Part shown: positions 39,477-49,048 of the stretch, one piece after another
How the letters are laid out: every line of letters starts with the position of its first letter
How positions within the stretch are numbered: position 1 is the first letter of the stretch
Assembly (NCBI RefSeq): GCF_014694375.1
Contig: NZ_JAAUWW010000022.1
Location: 1 to 52,243, forward strand
Direction of reading: 5' to 3'
DNA: 52,243 bases
Origin: Vibrio sp. S17_S38
GTDB taxonomy: Bacteria; Pseudomonadota; Gammaproteobacteria; Enterobacterales; Vibrionaceae
Made by a program: the position numbers and the translations under genes
Notes under the pieces: model-generated
Seen by the model: the letters and a program-made list of their open reading frames with translations, nothing else
Database searches by the model: none
What the model was told of the DNA's origin: nothing

Positions 39477-41423
39477 ATGAGTGAAGTACACATTCATCCA
39501 GTCAAAGACAATATCCTAAAGACCACTCACGCGAGCAACGATACATACCTTTCCATGTACCAAGAATCAGTCACTGACCCAACCAGTTTTTGGGGTAAAC
39601 ATGGCAAAATCCTCGATTGGATTAAACCGTTCACCCAAGTAAAAAACACTTCATTCGATCCTGGCCATGTTGGTATTAAATGGTTTGAAGATGGCAAATT
39701 AAACGTTTCGGCCAACTGCATTGATCGTCATTTAGCCGAACGCGGCGATGACATTGCCATTATTTGGGAAGGCGATGATCCCAACGATGATGCACAAATC
39801 ACATTCAAGCAGTTACATGAAAAAGTATGCCGCTTTTCTAACGTATTAAAACAACAAGGTGTCAAAAAAGGCGACGTGGTTTGCCTTTACATGCCAATGG
39901 TGCCGGAAGCTGCAGTCGCAATGCTCGCTTGTACCCGCATTGGCGCAGTGCATACTGTGGTATTTGGTGGGTTCTCTCCTGAAGCACTTTCTGGTCGTAT
40001 TATCGATTCAAATTCTCACGTTGTGATCACCGCCGATGAAGGCGTGCGTGGCGGACGTGCAGTGCCTCTCAAGGCCAATGTTGATCAAGCCTTAAAAAAT
40101 CCAGATACCAATGTGCGTAGCGTGATTGTTTTTCAACGCACAGGCGGAGACGTCGAATGGAATCGTGAACGTGATATTTGGTGGCATGAAGCAACCGAAA
40201 AAGCCTCTCCAGTGTGCGAACCAGAAGCCATGGATGCTGAAGACCCGCTTTTCATTCTCTACACTTCTGGATCAACAGGTAAACCTAAAGGCGTACTTCA
40301 TACTACCGGTGGTTATTTAGTGTATGCCGCCATGACGTTTAAATATGTGTTCGATTATCAAGAAGGTGAAGTGTTCTGGTGTACCGCCGATGTAGGTTGG
40401 ATCACAGGACACACTTACCTTGTTTACGGACCGCTTGCCAATGGCGCGAAAACAATTTTATTTGAAGGCGTACCAAATTACCCTAATACCAGTCGCATGA
40501 GTGAAGTGGTCGATAAACATCAAGTCAATATTCTTTACACCGCTCCGACCGCCATTCGCGCCTTGATGGCCAAAGGCGATGAAGCCATTAAAGGCACGTC
40601 GAGAAAAAGCTTACGCATCATGGGATCGGTCGGTGAACCGATTAATCCCGAAGCATGGGAATGGTACTACAAAACTATTGGTGATGAACGTTGCCCGATT
40701 GTAGATACTTGGTGGCAAACCGAAACGGGTGGAATTTTGATTTCCCCTCTTCCGGGTGCAACCGATCTTAAACCAGGCTCAGCTACTCGCCCATTCTTTG
40801 GCGTTCAACCAGCATTGGTCGATAACGAAGGTAACGTGGTCGAAGGCGCAGCAGAAGGCAACTTGGTGATCACTGATTCATGGCCAGGACAAATGCGAAC
40901 TATTTATGGCGATCACGAGCGTTTCGAGCAAACGTACTTCTCAACCTTTAAAGGTGTTTACACCACAGGTGATGGCGCTCGTCGTGATGAAGATGGTTAT
41001 TATTGGATAACCGGTCGTGTCGATGATGTACTTAACGTATCCGGTCACCGCATGGGAACCGCTGAAATTGAATCAGCCTTAGTGGCATTTGATAAAATTG
41101 CAGAGGCGGCAATTGTTGGCGTTCCACACGATATTAAAGGTCAAGCGATTTACGCTTATATCACCTTAAATGATGGCGAATTCCCATCAGCGGAATTACA
41201 TAAAGAGGTCAAAGATTGGGTTCGCAAAGAAATCGGCCCAATTGCCACACCAGATGTTTTACATTGGACAGATTCTCTGCCAAAAACCCGTTCAGGTAAA
41301 ATCATGCGTCGTATTTTGCGTAAAATTGCCACTGGTGATACGAGTAACTTAGGCGATACTTCCACTCTTGCCGATCCAAGCGTAGTGGATAAATTAATCG
41401 AAGAGAAATCAAGATTGGTTTAA
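39477..41423 (+). CDS. acs: Acetyl-CoA synthetase
   Basis: Activates acetate to acetyl-AMP and then acetyl-CoA, the high-affinity route for acetate use. The 648-aa protein has the ATP motif [13 protein letters not shown], the acetate-pocket [26 protein letters not shown], and the C-terminal catalytic lysine Lys608 in [10 protein letters not shown], the residue acetylated by Pat in related enzymes. Start at 39477, preceded by AAGGAG. Its 198-bp upstream region is A/T-rich with TGTGA half-sites near 39317 and 39374 that may belong to CRP sites. Regulation by CrbS/CrbR is expected from other vibrios. A terminator follows. Confidence 0.97.
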   Translation: MSEVHIHPVKDNILKTTHASNDTYLSMYQESVTDPTSFWGKHGKILDWIKPFTQVKNTSFDPGHVGIKWFEDGKLNVSANCIDRHLAERGDDIAIIWEGDDPNDDAQITFKQLHEKVCRFSNVLKQQGVKKGDVVCLYMPMVPEAAVAMLACTRIGAVHTVVFGGFSPEALSGRIIDSNSHVVITADEGVRGGRAVPLKANVDQALKNPDTNVRSVIVFQRTGGDVEWNRERDIWWHEATEKASPVCEPEAMDAEDPLFILYTSGSTGKPKGVLHTTGGYLVYAAMTFKYVFDYQEGEVFWCTADVGWITGHTYLVYGPLANGAKTILFEGVPNYPNTSRMSEVVDKHQVNILYTAPTAIRALMAKGDEAIKGTSRKSLRIMGSVGEPINPEAWEWYYKTIGDERCPIVDTWWQTETGGILISPLPGATDLKPGSATRPFFGVQPALVDNEGNVVEGAAEGNLVITDSWPGQMRTIYGDHERFEQTYFSTFKGVYTTGDGARRDEDGYYWITGRVDDVLNVSGHRMGTAEIESALVAFDKIAEAAIVGVPHDIKGQAIYAYITLNDGEFPSAELHKEVKDWVRKEIGPIATPDVLHWTDSLPKTRSGKIMRRILRKIATGDTSNLGDTSTLADPSVVDKLIEEKSRLV

Positions 41424-41792
41424 TGCTTCACTGAATATAATATTCACCTCACTCAATCAGGTCATCCTAGGATGTCCTGATTTTTTTCATTTTATCTCTA
41501 ACGTAATTATCGTAACCGACAACAATCGAACACGAATTAATTACACTTCTATTATTCCTGCAAATTATGAATAAAATAGAAAACCCCATCAGTGAAAACC
41601 AGTTCACAATCGCTCTAAAAACGAACAAAACAAGTCATTAGACCAGTAAATTGCTGCGATTTGCTGTGATTTCGCTATAATCAGGCAAATTAATTGGTGC
41701 AGTCACGATTTTTTTTGCTATCTTAGTTAGCAATGTATCAAATCTATGACATGATGCATTTTACATTCACTTTGATGGATATTAGCTTCATG
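41424..41792. promoter_or_regulatory. acs-aroQ intergenic region with aroQ promoter
   Basis: 369 bp. It begins with the acs terminator. A -10-like TATAAT lies at 41676-41681 with TTGCTG 19 bp upstream, a plausible aroQ promoter. An inverted repeat TTGCTA/TAGCAA (41715-41720, 41728-41733) follows a T8 run. The middle (41490-41650) is A/T-rich and shows nothing I can name. Confidence 0.45.
41455..41487 (+). terminator. acs terminator
   Basis: AATCAGG and CATCC pair with GGATG and CCTGATT, with one T-T mismatch, followed by T7 (41481-41487). Confidence 0.85.
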
Positions 41793-42242
41793 ATGACAGC
41801 AAACTTACAAGTTCTGGTCTTAAATGGCCCAAATTTAAACTTGCTAGGCTTACGTGAACCAGATCATTACGGCTCACACACTTTGTCCGATATCGTGTCA
41901 GACTTAGAGGTACAAGCCAAAGAACTGGGAATCGAACTGTCTCACTTACAATCGAATCGTGAATACGAATTAATTGAAGCGATCCATGCCTCGCATGACA
42001 CGATTGATTTCATCATCATCAACCCAGCCGCGTTTACGCATACTAGCGTAGCATTACGTGATGCTTTACTGGGCGTTAATATCCCTTTTATCGAAGTGCA
42101 TTTATCTAATGTTCATGCTCGTGAACCTTTCCGCCATCATTCTTACCTATCCGATAAAGCTGTCGGGGTAATTTGTGGTTTAGGGGCTCAGGGCTACCAA
42201 TTTGCATTATCGGCTGCTTATCAAGCACTCACAGCAAAATGA
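41793..42242 (+). CDS. aroQ: 3-dehydroquinate dehydratase, type II
   Basis: Third step of the shikimate pathway, 3-dehydroquinate to 3-dehydroshikimate, by a dodecameric flavodoxin-like enzyme. The 149-aa protein (150 codons including stop) has [17 protein letters not shown] (catalytic Tyr), [29 protein letters not shown] and [20 protein letters not shown] (catalytic His and Arg). The start was set at 41793 ([12 protein letters not shown]) by homology; ATGs at 41790 and 41733 are in frame. It precedes accB by 116 bp, the usual gamma-proteobacterial order. Confidence 0.96.
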   Translation: MTANLQVLVLNGPNLNLLGLREPDHYGSHTLSDIVSDLEVQAKELGIELSHLQSNREYELIEAIHASHDTIDFIIINPAAFTHTSVALRDALLGVNIPFIEVHLSNVHAREPFRHHSYLSDKAVGVICGLGAQGYQFALSAAYQALTAK

Positions 42243-42358
42243 GTGATGACAAAAGTGGTCTATAACCATTCTATGTCCAACTGTTGATGGGCAATATAAT
42301 ATCGGCTGACAATCTTGCCAGCTATACACTGAATAATTAAACACATAGAGAATTTATT

Positions 42359-42817
42359 ATGGATATCCGCAAAATCAAGAAGCTAATCGAGCTAGTAGAA
42401 GAATCTGGCATCGCTGAACTTGAAATTTCTGAAGGTGAAGAATCGGTACGAATCAACCGTTATAGCGCTCAAGTAGCACCTTCGGCTCCAATGCAATATG
42501 CACCACAAGCTGCTGCACCAATAGCGGCTCCTGCTGCACCCGTTGCGGCAGTAACTGAAGCGCCTGTGGCTCCAGTTGAAACAGGTCATAAAGTACTTTC
42601 TCCAATGGTTGGTACCTTCTACCGTTCTCCAAGCCCTGAAGCAAAATCATTCATCGAAGTAGGCCAAACGGTACAAGAAGGTCAAACTATCTGCATCGTT
42701 GAAGCGATGAAAATGATGAACCAAATTGAAGCTGACAAATCAGGCGTGATCAAAGCGATCCTTGCAGAAGATGGACAAGCGATTGAATTTGATCAACCTC
42801 TTGTAATTATTGAATAA
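42359..42817 (+). CDS. accB: Biotin carboxyl carrier protein of acetyl-CoA carboxylase
   Basis: Carries biotin between the carboxylase AccC and transferase AccAD in fatty-acid synthesis. The 152-aa protein has an N-terminal dimerisation segment ([17 protein letters not shown]), an Ala/Pro-rich linker (about 40-74) and the biotinyl domain with Lys118 in IVEAMKMM and the thumb [11 protein letters not shown] (81-91). The accBC operon is autoregulated by AccB in E. coli through its N-terminus. AccC follows after 27 bp. Confidence 0.97.
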   Translation: MDIRKIKKLIELVEESGIAELEISEGEESVRINRYSAQVAPSAPMQYAPQAAAPIAAPAAPVAAVTEAPVAPVETGHKVLSPMVGTFYRSPSPEAKSFIEVGQTVQEGQTICIVEAMKMMNQIEADKSGVIKAILAEDGQAIEFDQPLVIIE

Positions 42818-42844
42818 TCATCTCGATTAAGAGGCTAGATAAAA

Positions 42845-44188
42845 ATGCTAGATAAATTAGTCATCGCGAACCGAGGTGAAATAGCCCTCCGTATTCTTCG
42901 CGCATGTAAAGAGTTAGGCATCAAAACTGTTGCTATTCACTCAACTGCTGACCGTGATTTAAAACACGTTCTATTGGCAGATGAAACCATTTGTATTGGT
43001 CCTGCTCGCAGTACTGACAGCTACTTAAATGTTCCTCGTATCATTGCAGCAGCAGAAGTCACAGGCGCAGTAGCGATTCACCCAGGTTACGGTTTTCTTT
43101 CTGAAAATGCTGATTTTGCTGAACAAGTTGAGAAATCAGGCTTTATTTTTGTTGGACCAAAAGCTGAAACCATTCGTTTGATGGGTGATAAAGTTTCCGC
43201 AATTAGTGCAATGAAAAAAGCTGGCGTACCTTGTGTACCGGGTTCTGATGGTCCATTAGATGATGATGATGCCAAAAACCGTGCTTTTGCAAAACGTATT
43301 GGCTACCCAGTCATTATCAAAGCTTCTGGCGGCGGCGGCGGTCGTGGTATGCGCGTTGTGAAGAAAGACGCCGATCTCGTTGAAGCGATTGCAATGACAC
43401 GTTCTGAAGCAAAATCGTTCTTCAATAATGACATGGTTTACATGGAGAAATACCTTGAAAACCCACGCCACATTGAAGTTCAAGTGTTAGCCGATGGACA
43501 AGGTGGCGCAATCCACTTAGGTGAACGCGATTGTTCTATGCAACGTCGTCACCAAAAAGTAGTGGAAGAAGCTCCAGCACCGGGCATTACAGAAGAAATG
43601 CGTAAATACATTGGTGAACGTTGTACTCGTGCTTGTATCGAGATCAACTACCGTGGCGCAGGTACTTTTGAGTTCTTATATGAAAACGGTGAGTTCTACT
43701 TCATTGAAATGAACACTCGTATTCAGGTTGAGCACCCAGTAACTGAAATGGTTACCGGTATCGACCTTATCAAAGAGCAATTACGTATTGCTGCTGGCCA
43801 ACCATTATCGTTTACTCAAGATGATATTAAGATCCGCGGCCATGCGGTTGAATGTCGTATCAATGCTGAAGATCCAGAGCGTTTCCTACCTTGCCCAGGT
43901 AAGATTGAACATTTCCACCCACCAGGTGGTATGGGCGTTCGTTGGGAATCTCATGTGTACGCTGGTTATACTGTGCCACCACACTACGATTCAATGATTG
44001 GTAAATTAATCACATTCGGCGAAAACCGTGATGTGGCCATTTCCCGTATGAAGAATGCTTTGAGCGAAACCATCATCGATGGCATCAAAACTAACATTCC
44101 TCTACAACTTACCATCATGAACGATGAAAACTTCCAACACGGTGGTGCAAACATTCACTACCTTGAGAAGAAACTAGGATTACAATAA
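42845..44188 (+). CDS. accC: Biotin carboxylase subunit of acetyl-CoA carboxylase
   Basis: ATP-dependent carboxylation of AccB biotin. The 447-aa ATP-grasp enzyme matches E. coli length. It shows [31 protein letters not shown], the glycine-rich ATP lid [12 protein letters not shown], the carboxylation-site [20 protein letters not shown] and [18 protein letters not shown]. Ends with [16 protein letters not shown] as in the family. Terminator 26 bp after the stop. Confidence 0.98.
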   Translation: MLDKLVIANRGEIALRILRACKELGIKTVAIHSTADRDLKHVLLADETICIGPARSTDSYLNVPRIIAAAEVTGAVAIHPGYGFLSENADFAEQVEKSGFIFVGPKAETIRLMGDKVSAISAMKKAGVPCVPGSDGPLDDDDAKNRAFAKRIGYPVIIKASGGGGGRGMRVVKKDADLVEAIAMTRSEAKSFFNNDMVYMEKYLENPRHIEVQVLADGQGGAIHLGERDCSMQRRHQKVVEEAPAPGITEEMRKYIGERCTRACIEINYRGAGTFEFLYENGEFYFIEMNTRIQVEHPVTEMVTGIDLIKEQLRIAAGQPLSFTQDDIKIRGHAVECRINAEDPERFLPCPGKIEHFHPPGGMGVRWESHVYAGYTVPPHYDSMIGKLITFGENRDVAISRMKNALSETIIDGIKTNIPLQLTIMNDENFQHGGANIHYLEKKLGLQ

Positions 44189-44213
44189 TCCCATCGTTGA
44201 ATAGCTAAATCAG

Positions 44214-44240
44214 AAGGTCGCATTATGCGGCCTTTTTATT
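44214..44240 (+). terminator. accBC terminator
   Basis: AAGGTCGCA (44214-44222) pairs with TGCGGCCTT (44226-44234, one G-U pair) around 3 nt, followed by TTTATT. Confidence 0.85.
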
Positions 44241-44332
44241 ATTTATAGATTGTCATTTGTATCCATATCAAACTTTTGCCAAAATACCGCCTTTCTCAAT
44301 CTCTATTAATTTCAACCCAAGGCTCTCCAACC

Positions 44333-44680
44333 ATGAAGACACTCACGTCTCGCTACCAACAAGCTCATAAAGAAGCTAAATGGGCGATTGGCCTCGCACT
44401 GGCTTATTTTGTGTGGTGGTATTCTTCTGCTTACGGTTTAGCGCCAGCGCCCGACAATATTCAAGCCATGCCGACACTCTACTTTGGTTTTCCTTTATGG
44501 TTTTTAATGGCGTGTGTTATCGGGCCAATTGTGTTTACTTTATTATGCGCTGCTATGGTGAAATGGGTTTATCAAGACATGTCATTAGAAATAGAACCTG
44601 AACAGTTAGCAACAGAGCCTCAACCACAACAAAAATCACCACACGCCTCCCGCCAACAAGAAGACCAACATGAATATTGA
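44333..44680 (+). CDS. yhdT: YhdT family membrane protein (DUF997)
   Basis: Small inner-membrane protein always found just before panF in gamma-proteobacteria; its role is unknown but it probably assists PanF. From the ATG at 44333 it is 115 aa, with two hydrophobic helices (WAIGLALAYFVWWYSSAYGL and FPLWFLMACVIGPIVFTLLC) and a Gln/Glu-rich cytosolic tail. Its last 11 bp overlap the start of panF, which suggests coupled translation. Confidence 0.88.
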   Translation: MKTLTSRYQQAHKEAKWAIGLALAYFVWWYSSAYGLAPAPDNIQAMPTLYFGFPLWFLMACVIGPIVFTLLCAAMVKWVYQDMSLEIEPEQLATEPQPQQKSPHASRQQEDQHEY

Positions 44681-46124
44681 GATCCTTATCCCATTAGTGA
44701 TTTACCTTATTGCCGTCTTTGGTTTAGCTTATTGGAGCAGTCGACATGACAACAAAGCCGGTTTTCTAAACGAATACTTAGTGGGTGGACGTAGCATGGG
44801 CGGCTTTGTGCTTGCCATGACGCTTGCCGCCACTTATGCCAGCGCCAGTTCGTTTATTGGCGGACCGGGAGCCGCTTACCAAATGGGTTTAGGTTGGGTT
44901 TTACTTGCCATGATCCAATTGCCTGCAACTTGGCTCACTCTCGGGGTTTTAGGTAAGAAATTTGCTATTGAAGCTCGCCGCTATAACGCCCTCACCCTCA
45001 ACGATATTTTGTATGCGCGTTATCAGCATCGAGGCGTAGTGATATTTGCTTCACTCTCATTATTACTGGCTTTCTTTGGTACCATGGTTGTTCAGTTCGT
45101 TGGCGGAGCACGCTTGCTGCAAACCGTGACTGGATTATCCTACACTCATGGCTTGATGATTTTTGCCATCACAGTGGGTTTATATACCACCATTGGCGGC
45201 TTTCGCGCTGTGGTGATGACAGATACCCTTCAAGGCGTGATGATGATCATCGGCACCATCTCCTTATTAATTGGGATTATTCATGCAGGCGGCAGCATCG
45301 GCGAAATCGTTACAGATTTACACCATATCGATCCCACTCTCGTCACTCCTTACGGCCCCAATCACTTTTTAAGCCAGCCATTTATGCTCAGCTTTTGGAT
45401 ATTAGTGTGCTTTGGTGTGATTGGCCTACCGCATGCCGCCGTTCGTTGTATGTCTTATAAGGATAGTGCCTCGCTACATAAAGGCATGGTGATCAGCACC
45501 ATCATGGTGGCATTACTGATGTTTGGTATGCATCTGGCTGGCGCATTCGGGCGCGCTATCGTGCCCGACATTGCCAGCCCAGATCAAATCATGCCAACCT
45601 TGATGATCACTGTATTGCCCCCTGTTGTGGCTGGAATATTCTTAGCCGGTCCAATGGCCGCCATCATGTCCACTATTGACTCACAACTGATCCAAGCCTC
45701 AGCGACGTTACTCAAAGATTTATACATCAACTACATCAACCCATCGATAGCAGAAGGCGAAGCGGCAGAAAAAACACTGCCAAAACTGTCCTTATGGGTT
45801 ACGGGCATTTTTGCGGCGTTGGTATTTGTGGCAGCCTTGAATCCACCCGATATGATTATCTGGCTCAACTTACTCGCGTTTGGGGGCATGCAAGCAGTCT
45901 TCTTATGGCCGCTCGTTTTAGGCTTATATTGGAAAGATGCCTCTGCAACCGGTGCTTTTGCTTCCATGGTCGCGGGGTTAATCAGCTACATTGCAATCAG
46001 TACCTTCAAACCTAACTTAGCAGGTGTTCACGCTATCGTACCGAGCCTCATCATCGGTTTAATCGCCTTTATTATTGGTAGCAAGCTAAAACCTACACCA
46101 CACGAATCCGCAGAAACCGCTTAG
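44670..46124 (+). CDS. panF: Sodium/pantothenate symporter PanF
   Basis: Takes up pantothenate, the vitamin precursor of coenzyme A, with sodium. The 484-aa protein has about 13 membrane helices of the SSS family, the early LVGGRSMGGFVLAMTLAATYASASSF segment with sodium-site Ser/Ala residues, and the GLPHAAVRCMSYKD and STIDSQLIQASATLLKDLY motifs. Overlaps yhdT by 11 bp. The hairpin with tandem repeats at 46137 follows the stop. Confidence 0.95.
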   Translation: MNIEILIPLVIYLIAVFGLAYWSSRHDNKAGFLNEYLVGGRSMGGFVLAMTLAATYASASSFIGGPGAAYQMGLGWVLLAMIQLPATWLTLGVLGKKFAIEARRYNALTLNDILYARYQHRGVVIFASLSLLLAFFGTMVVQFVGGARLLQTVTGLSYTHGLMIFAITVGLYTTIGGFRAVVMTDTLQGVMMIIGTISLLIGIIHAGGSIGEIVTDLHHIDPTLVTPYGPNHFLSQPFMLSFWILVCFGVIGLPHAAVRCMSYKDSASLHKGMVISTIMVALLMFGMHLAGAFGRAIVPDIASPDQIMPTLMITVLPPVVAGIFLAGPMAAIMSTIDSQLIQASATLLKDLYINYINPSIAEGEAAEKTLPKLSLWVTGIFAALVFVAALNPPDMIIWLNLLAFGGMQAVFLWPLVLGLYWKDASATGAFASMVAGLISYIAISTFKPNLAGVHAIVPSLIIGLIAFIIGSKLKPTPHESAETA

Positions 46125-46136
46125 CGATAAGATAGC

Positions 46137-46180
46137 CATGCTCAAGTGATCAAGTGATCAAGTGATCAAGTTTGAGCATG
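46137..46180 (+). repeat. Inverted repeat enclosing a triple 8-bp tandem repeat
   Basis: CATGCTCAA (46137-46145) and TTGAGCATG (46172-46180) are perfect inverted arms. Between and into them runs CAAGTGAT three times (46143-46150, 46151-46158, 46159-46166) and a fourth partial CAAG. Each unit contains TGATCA or nearly so. It follows panF by 12 bp and could act as a terminator stem, though no T-run follows. The tandem copies look like recent slippage. Confidence 0.75.
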
Positions 46181-46254
46181 ACTTACCCACAATACTCGCC
46201 TCATTTGCTTATTTTCTGCTAAACTTCGCCACAATTTATTGTTTAACCAATTTC

Positions 46255-46415
46255 TATACCCAAAGTAATTGAAGTTGCAGTAAGGCGACAAGTAAACGAA
46301 GCCCCATGAGTTTTCTTTTATAAACAGAAAGCTAGTCTAAGTGATTGGGGTGAGTGAACGTAGCCAACGATTGTTTGTAAAGAACAAAACTACAGCTTCA
46401 AGTAAGACGGGTATA
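46255..46415. repeat. ERIC/IRU-type intergenic repeat
   Basis: 161 bp bounded by TATACCCAAAGTAATTGAAG on the left and its imperfect inverse ending CTTCAAGTAAGACGGGTATA on the right (both ends TATACCC). The interior has AAGTGATTGGGGTGAGTGAACG, i.e. the conserved central core of ERIC (GTGACTGGGGTGAGCG-like) and GTAGCCAACG. ERIC is a 127-bp palindromic, non-coding repeat of enterobacteria and vibrios; this copy is longer, with extra sequence near the middle (TTTTCTTTTATAAACAGAAA). Its right end lies 23 bp before prmA and so will be in the prmA leader. Confidence 0.85.
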
Positions 46416-46438
46416 TTATCCAGCGAGAGATCAATCCT

Positions 46439-47329
46439 ATGCCTTGGATCCAAATAAAACTGAATGCAACTAAAGCCAACGCAGAAGCGATTGGAGATAT
46501 GCTAATGGACGACACTGGCGCGCTGTCGGTGACTTTTCTTGATGCGAAAGACACTCCCATCTTTGAACCTCTACCGGGTGAGACTCGCCTTTGGGGTGAA
46601 ACCGATATTCTGGCACTGTACGATGCCGAAGCCGATACGCAGCTAGTACTTAAGCAAATTAAAGATAGCAACATGTTGAGCGATGATTTTGCTCACAAAG
46701 TCGAACAGCTTGAAGATAAAGACTGGGAACGCGAATGGATGGATAACTTCCACCCAATGAAATTTGGCGAGCGTCTGTGGATTTGCCCAAGCTGGCGCGA
46801 TGTGCCTGATCCAAGCGCGATTAACGTCATGCTCGATCCCGGCCTTGCGTTTGGTACCGGAACTCACTCCACCACCGCGTTGTGCTTAGAGTGGTTAGAA
46901 AGCATCAATTTGGAAGGCAAAACCGTCATCGATTTCGGTTGTGGCTCAGGCATTCTTGCTATTGCTGCCATTAAACTCGGCGCGGCCAAAGTGATTGGTA
47001 TCGATATCGATCCGCAAGCGATTGTTGCTTCGATTGAAAATGCGAAACGCAATGACGTCGCAGACCAACTAGAGCTATTTCTACCACAAGATCAACCAGA
47101 CGGATTAATTGCCGATGTCGTGGTCGCCAATATCTTAGCCGCGCCATTACGCGAGCTTTCAAGTGTCATTTCAAGCTTAGTCAAACCACAAGGTCTATTA
47201 GCCATGTCGGGCGTTTTAGATACCCAAGCGGACAATGTTGCCACCTATTATGATCCACTATTTAATCTCGACCCAATTTCATCGCAACAAGAGTGGTGTC
47301 GCATTTCTGGTCAAAAAAAGCCTGATTAA
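46439..47329 (+). CDS. prmA: Ribosomal protein L11 methyltransferase
   Basis: Trimethylates lysines and the N-terminus of ribosomal protein L11 with SAM. The 296-aa protein has the L11-binding N-terminal domain ([20 protein letters not shown]), the linker [20 protein letters not shown], and the methyltransferase with [39 protein letters not shown] and [10 protein letters not shown]. Its upstream leader contains the end of the ERIC element. It precedes dusB-fis, the standard order. Confidence 0.96.
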   Translation: MPWIQIKLNATKANAEAIGDMLMDDTGALSVTFLDAKDTPIFEPLPGETRLWGETDILALYDAEADTQLVLKQIKDSNMLSDDFAHKVEQLEDKDWEREWMDNFHPMKFGERLWICPSWRDVPDPSAINVMLDPGLAFGTGTHSTTALCLEWLESINLEGKTVIDFGCGSGILAIAAIKLGAAKVIGIDIDPQAIVASIENAKRNDVADQLELFLPQDQPDGLIADVVVANILAAPLRELSSVISSLVKPQGLLAMSGVLDTQADNVATYYDPLFNLDPISSQQEWCRISGQKKPD

Positions 47330-47425
47330 TTACGCCCACCAAAATAATAACCGTAGACTTCGAGGCTAATTGACTGAAAAACAGGCTATTTATGAAACTA
47401 ATTGTAAAATGCTCAAATATTAGTC

Positions 47426-47454
47426 TTTTCACGCCTCGAAAAAATGCGTAAAAT
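47426..47454 (+). promoter_or_regulatory. dusB-fis promoter
   Basis: -35-like TTTTCA (47426-47431) and -10 TAAAAT (47449-47454), 17-bp spacer, followed by GCGCGCCC. The GC-rich discriminator is that of stringently controlled promoters such as E. coli fis. About 80 bp upstream of dusB. Confidence 0.6.
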
Positions 47455-47537
47455 GCGCGCCCTTGCTATTAGAACTATATCCGCGTTATTGATGCATCGT
47501 ATAAGTAATAAACGATAGTAAAAGAACAAAGGATTAG

Positions 47538-48512
47538 GTGAGTGTTTTGAAGATCGGAAACTACACATTACCGAACAACTTAATCGTGGCCCCAATGGCG
47601 GGCGTGACGGATAGACCGTTTCGTGAATTATGTCTTCGATATGGGGCAGGCATGGCCGTCAGCGAAATGATGTCCTCTAACCCAAAAGTTTGGAACACAT
47701 CCAAGTCACTCCAACGCATGGTGCATGAAGGCGAATCGGGCATTCGCAGTGTACAAATTGCAGGAGCCGACCCACAACTAATGGCGCAAGCGGCTCAAGT
47801 CAGTGTTGAAAACGGTGCGCAAATCATCGATATCAACATGGGTTGTCCGGCTAAGAAAGTAAATAAAAGACTCGCAGGCTCCGCGTTACTGCAATACCCA
47901 GAGATTATCAAACAGATACTCACTGCGGTTGTCAAAGCAGTCGATGTCCCAGTGACTCTTAAAACGCGCACAGGATGGGACACAGATAATAAAAACTGTG
48001 TTGAAGTCGCGAAAATGGCTGAACAATGTGGCATACAAGCCTTGGCGCTCCACGGGAGAACCAAAGCCTGCATGTATAACGGTGACGCAGAATACGACAG
48101 CATTAGAGCGGTCAAAAACGCTATCTCGATTCCTGTTATTGCTAACGGTGATATTGATAGCCCAGAAAAAGCAAAATATGTGCTGGAGTACACTGGCGCA
48201 GACGCTCTAATGATAGGCAGACCTGCCCAAGGAAAGCCGTGGATTTTTAATCAAATCCAACATTTTTTAAACACGGGAGAACACTTGCCACCCCTTCCAA
48301 CAGAAGAAGTGCAAGCGATTCTCATTGGCCATGTTCAAGCTTTACATGAGTTTTATGGCGAGTTTTTAGGCCCTCGCATTGCCCGAAAGCATGTGGGTTG
48401 GTACCTAAAAGAACACGACCAAGCGGGTGAATTCCGCCGTATTTTCAACGCCATCGAAGATGCCAATCAGCAGCTTGATGTGCTTAAAGGTTATGTTGTC
48501 TATCCCAACTAA
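47538..48512 (+). CDS. dusB: tRNA-dihydrouridine synthase B
   Basis: FMN enzyme that reduces uridine at tRNA position 17 (DusB specificity in E. coli). The 324-aa protein is a TIM barrel with APMAGVTDRPFR at the start, the catalytic Cys103 in INMGCPAKKVNKRLAGSALL, HGRTKACMYNG and GADALMIGRPAQGKPW, and a C-terminal helical RNA-binding domain. The start is a GTG at 47538 with AAGGA upstream. First gene of dusB-fis, 75 bp before fis. Confidence 0.95.
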   Translation: MSVLKIGNYTLPNNLIVAPMAGVTDRPFRELCLRYGAGMAVSEMMSSNPKVWNTSKSLQRMVHEGESGIRSVQIAGADPQLMAQAAQVSVENGAQIIDINMGCPAKKVNKRLAGSALLQYPEIIKQILTAVVKAVDVPVTLKTRTGWDTDNKNCVEVAKMAEQCGIQALALHGRTKACMYNGDAEYDSIRAVKNAISIPVIANGDIDSPEKAKYVLEYTGADALMIGRPAQGKPWIFNQIQHFLNTGEHLPPLPTEEVQAILIGHVQALHEFYGEFLGPRIARKHVGWYLKEHDQAGEFRRIFNAIEDANQQLDVLKGYVVYPN

Positions 48513-48587
48513 TTTAGAGTGATCCTTTAAATAGTCGATAGAAATAACGTTGCATTATAATATTACCAAAAAGAGCTTAGACTAATT

Positions 48588-48884
48588 ATGTTCGAACAAA
48601 ATCTGACTGTAGAACCACTAACAGTAACGACAGTGACATCACAAGATCAAATCACGCAAAAACCACTACGTGACTCTGTAAAAGCATCTTTAAAGAACTA
48701 TCTTGCACAATTAAATGGTCAAGACGTTACTGAATTATACGAATTAGTACTAGCAGAAGTTGAGCAACCAATGCTTGATATGGTTATGCAATACACTCGC
48801 GGCAACCAAACTCGCGCAGCGAACATGATGGGTATCAACCGTGGTACGCTTCGCAAGAAATTGAAAAAATACGGCATGAACTAA
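48588..48884 (+). CDS. fis: DNA-binding protein Fis
   Basis: Nucleoid protein that bends DNA, activates rRNA promoters in fast growth and assists recombination and replication-origin control. The 98-aa protein equals E. coli Fis from about residue 20 on; the C-terminal helix-turn-helix (about 74-95) reads [20 protein letters not shown]. The N-terminal beta-hairpin arms ([13 protein letters not shown]) that stimulate invertases are slightly different. Terminator 25 bp after the stop. Fis would bind the rrn promoter at the window's left end. Confidence 0.98.
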   Translation: MFEQNLTVEPLTVTTVTSQDQITQKPLRDSVKASLKNYLAQLNGQDVTELYELVLAEVEQPMLDMVMQYTRGNQTRAANMMGINRGTLRKKLKKYGMN

Positions 48885-48909
48885 TAACACCGTAATAAGC
48901 TATTGTTTT

Positions 48910-48943
48910 AAAAAGGCTTACCATTCATTTGGTAAGCCTTTTT
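48910..48943 (+). terminator. fis terminator
   Basis: AAAAAGGCTTACCA (48910-48923) pairs with TGGTAAGCCTTTTT (48930-48943), 14 bp, around a 6-nt loop, followed by T and CATT. Confidence 0.9.
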
Positions 48944-49048
48944 TCATTATAGACCCACACTTAAACCCACAATAAACAATGCTCATATCTTCAACTATTT
49001 GATAGACTGGACAACTTAATTTAGTCTCATCAATTTCGGTAATCCTTC

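Noticed and set aside
41733..41792. In-frame 20-codon extension of aroQ rich in Met, Tyr and Phe, resembling an aromatic leader peptide
   Set aside because: It is in frame with aroQ without a stop, has no ribosome site and no downstream attenuator hairpin with a T-run; homology places the start at 41793.
46143..46170. Short tandem repeats as a CRISPR array
   Set aside because: Units are 8 bp with no spacers and no cas genes; simple tandem repeat.
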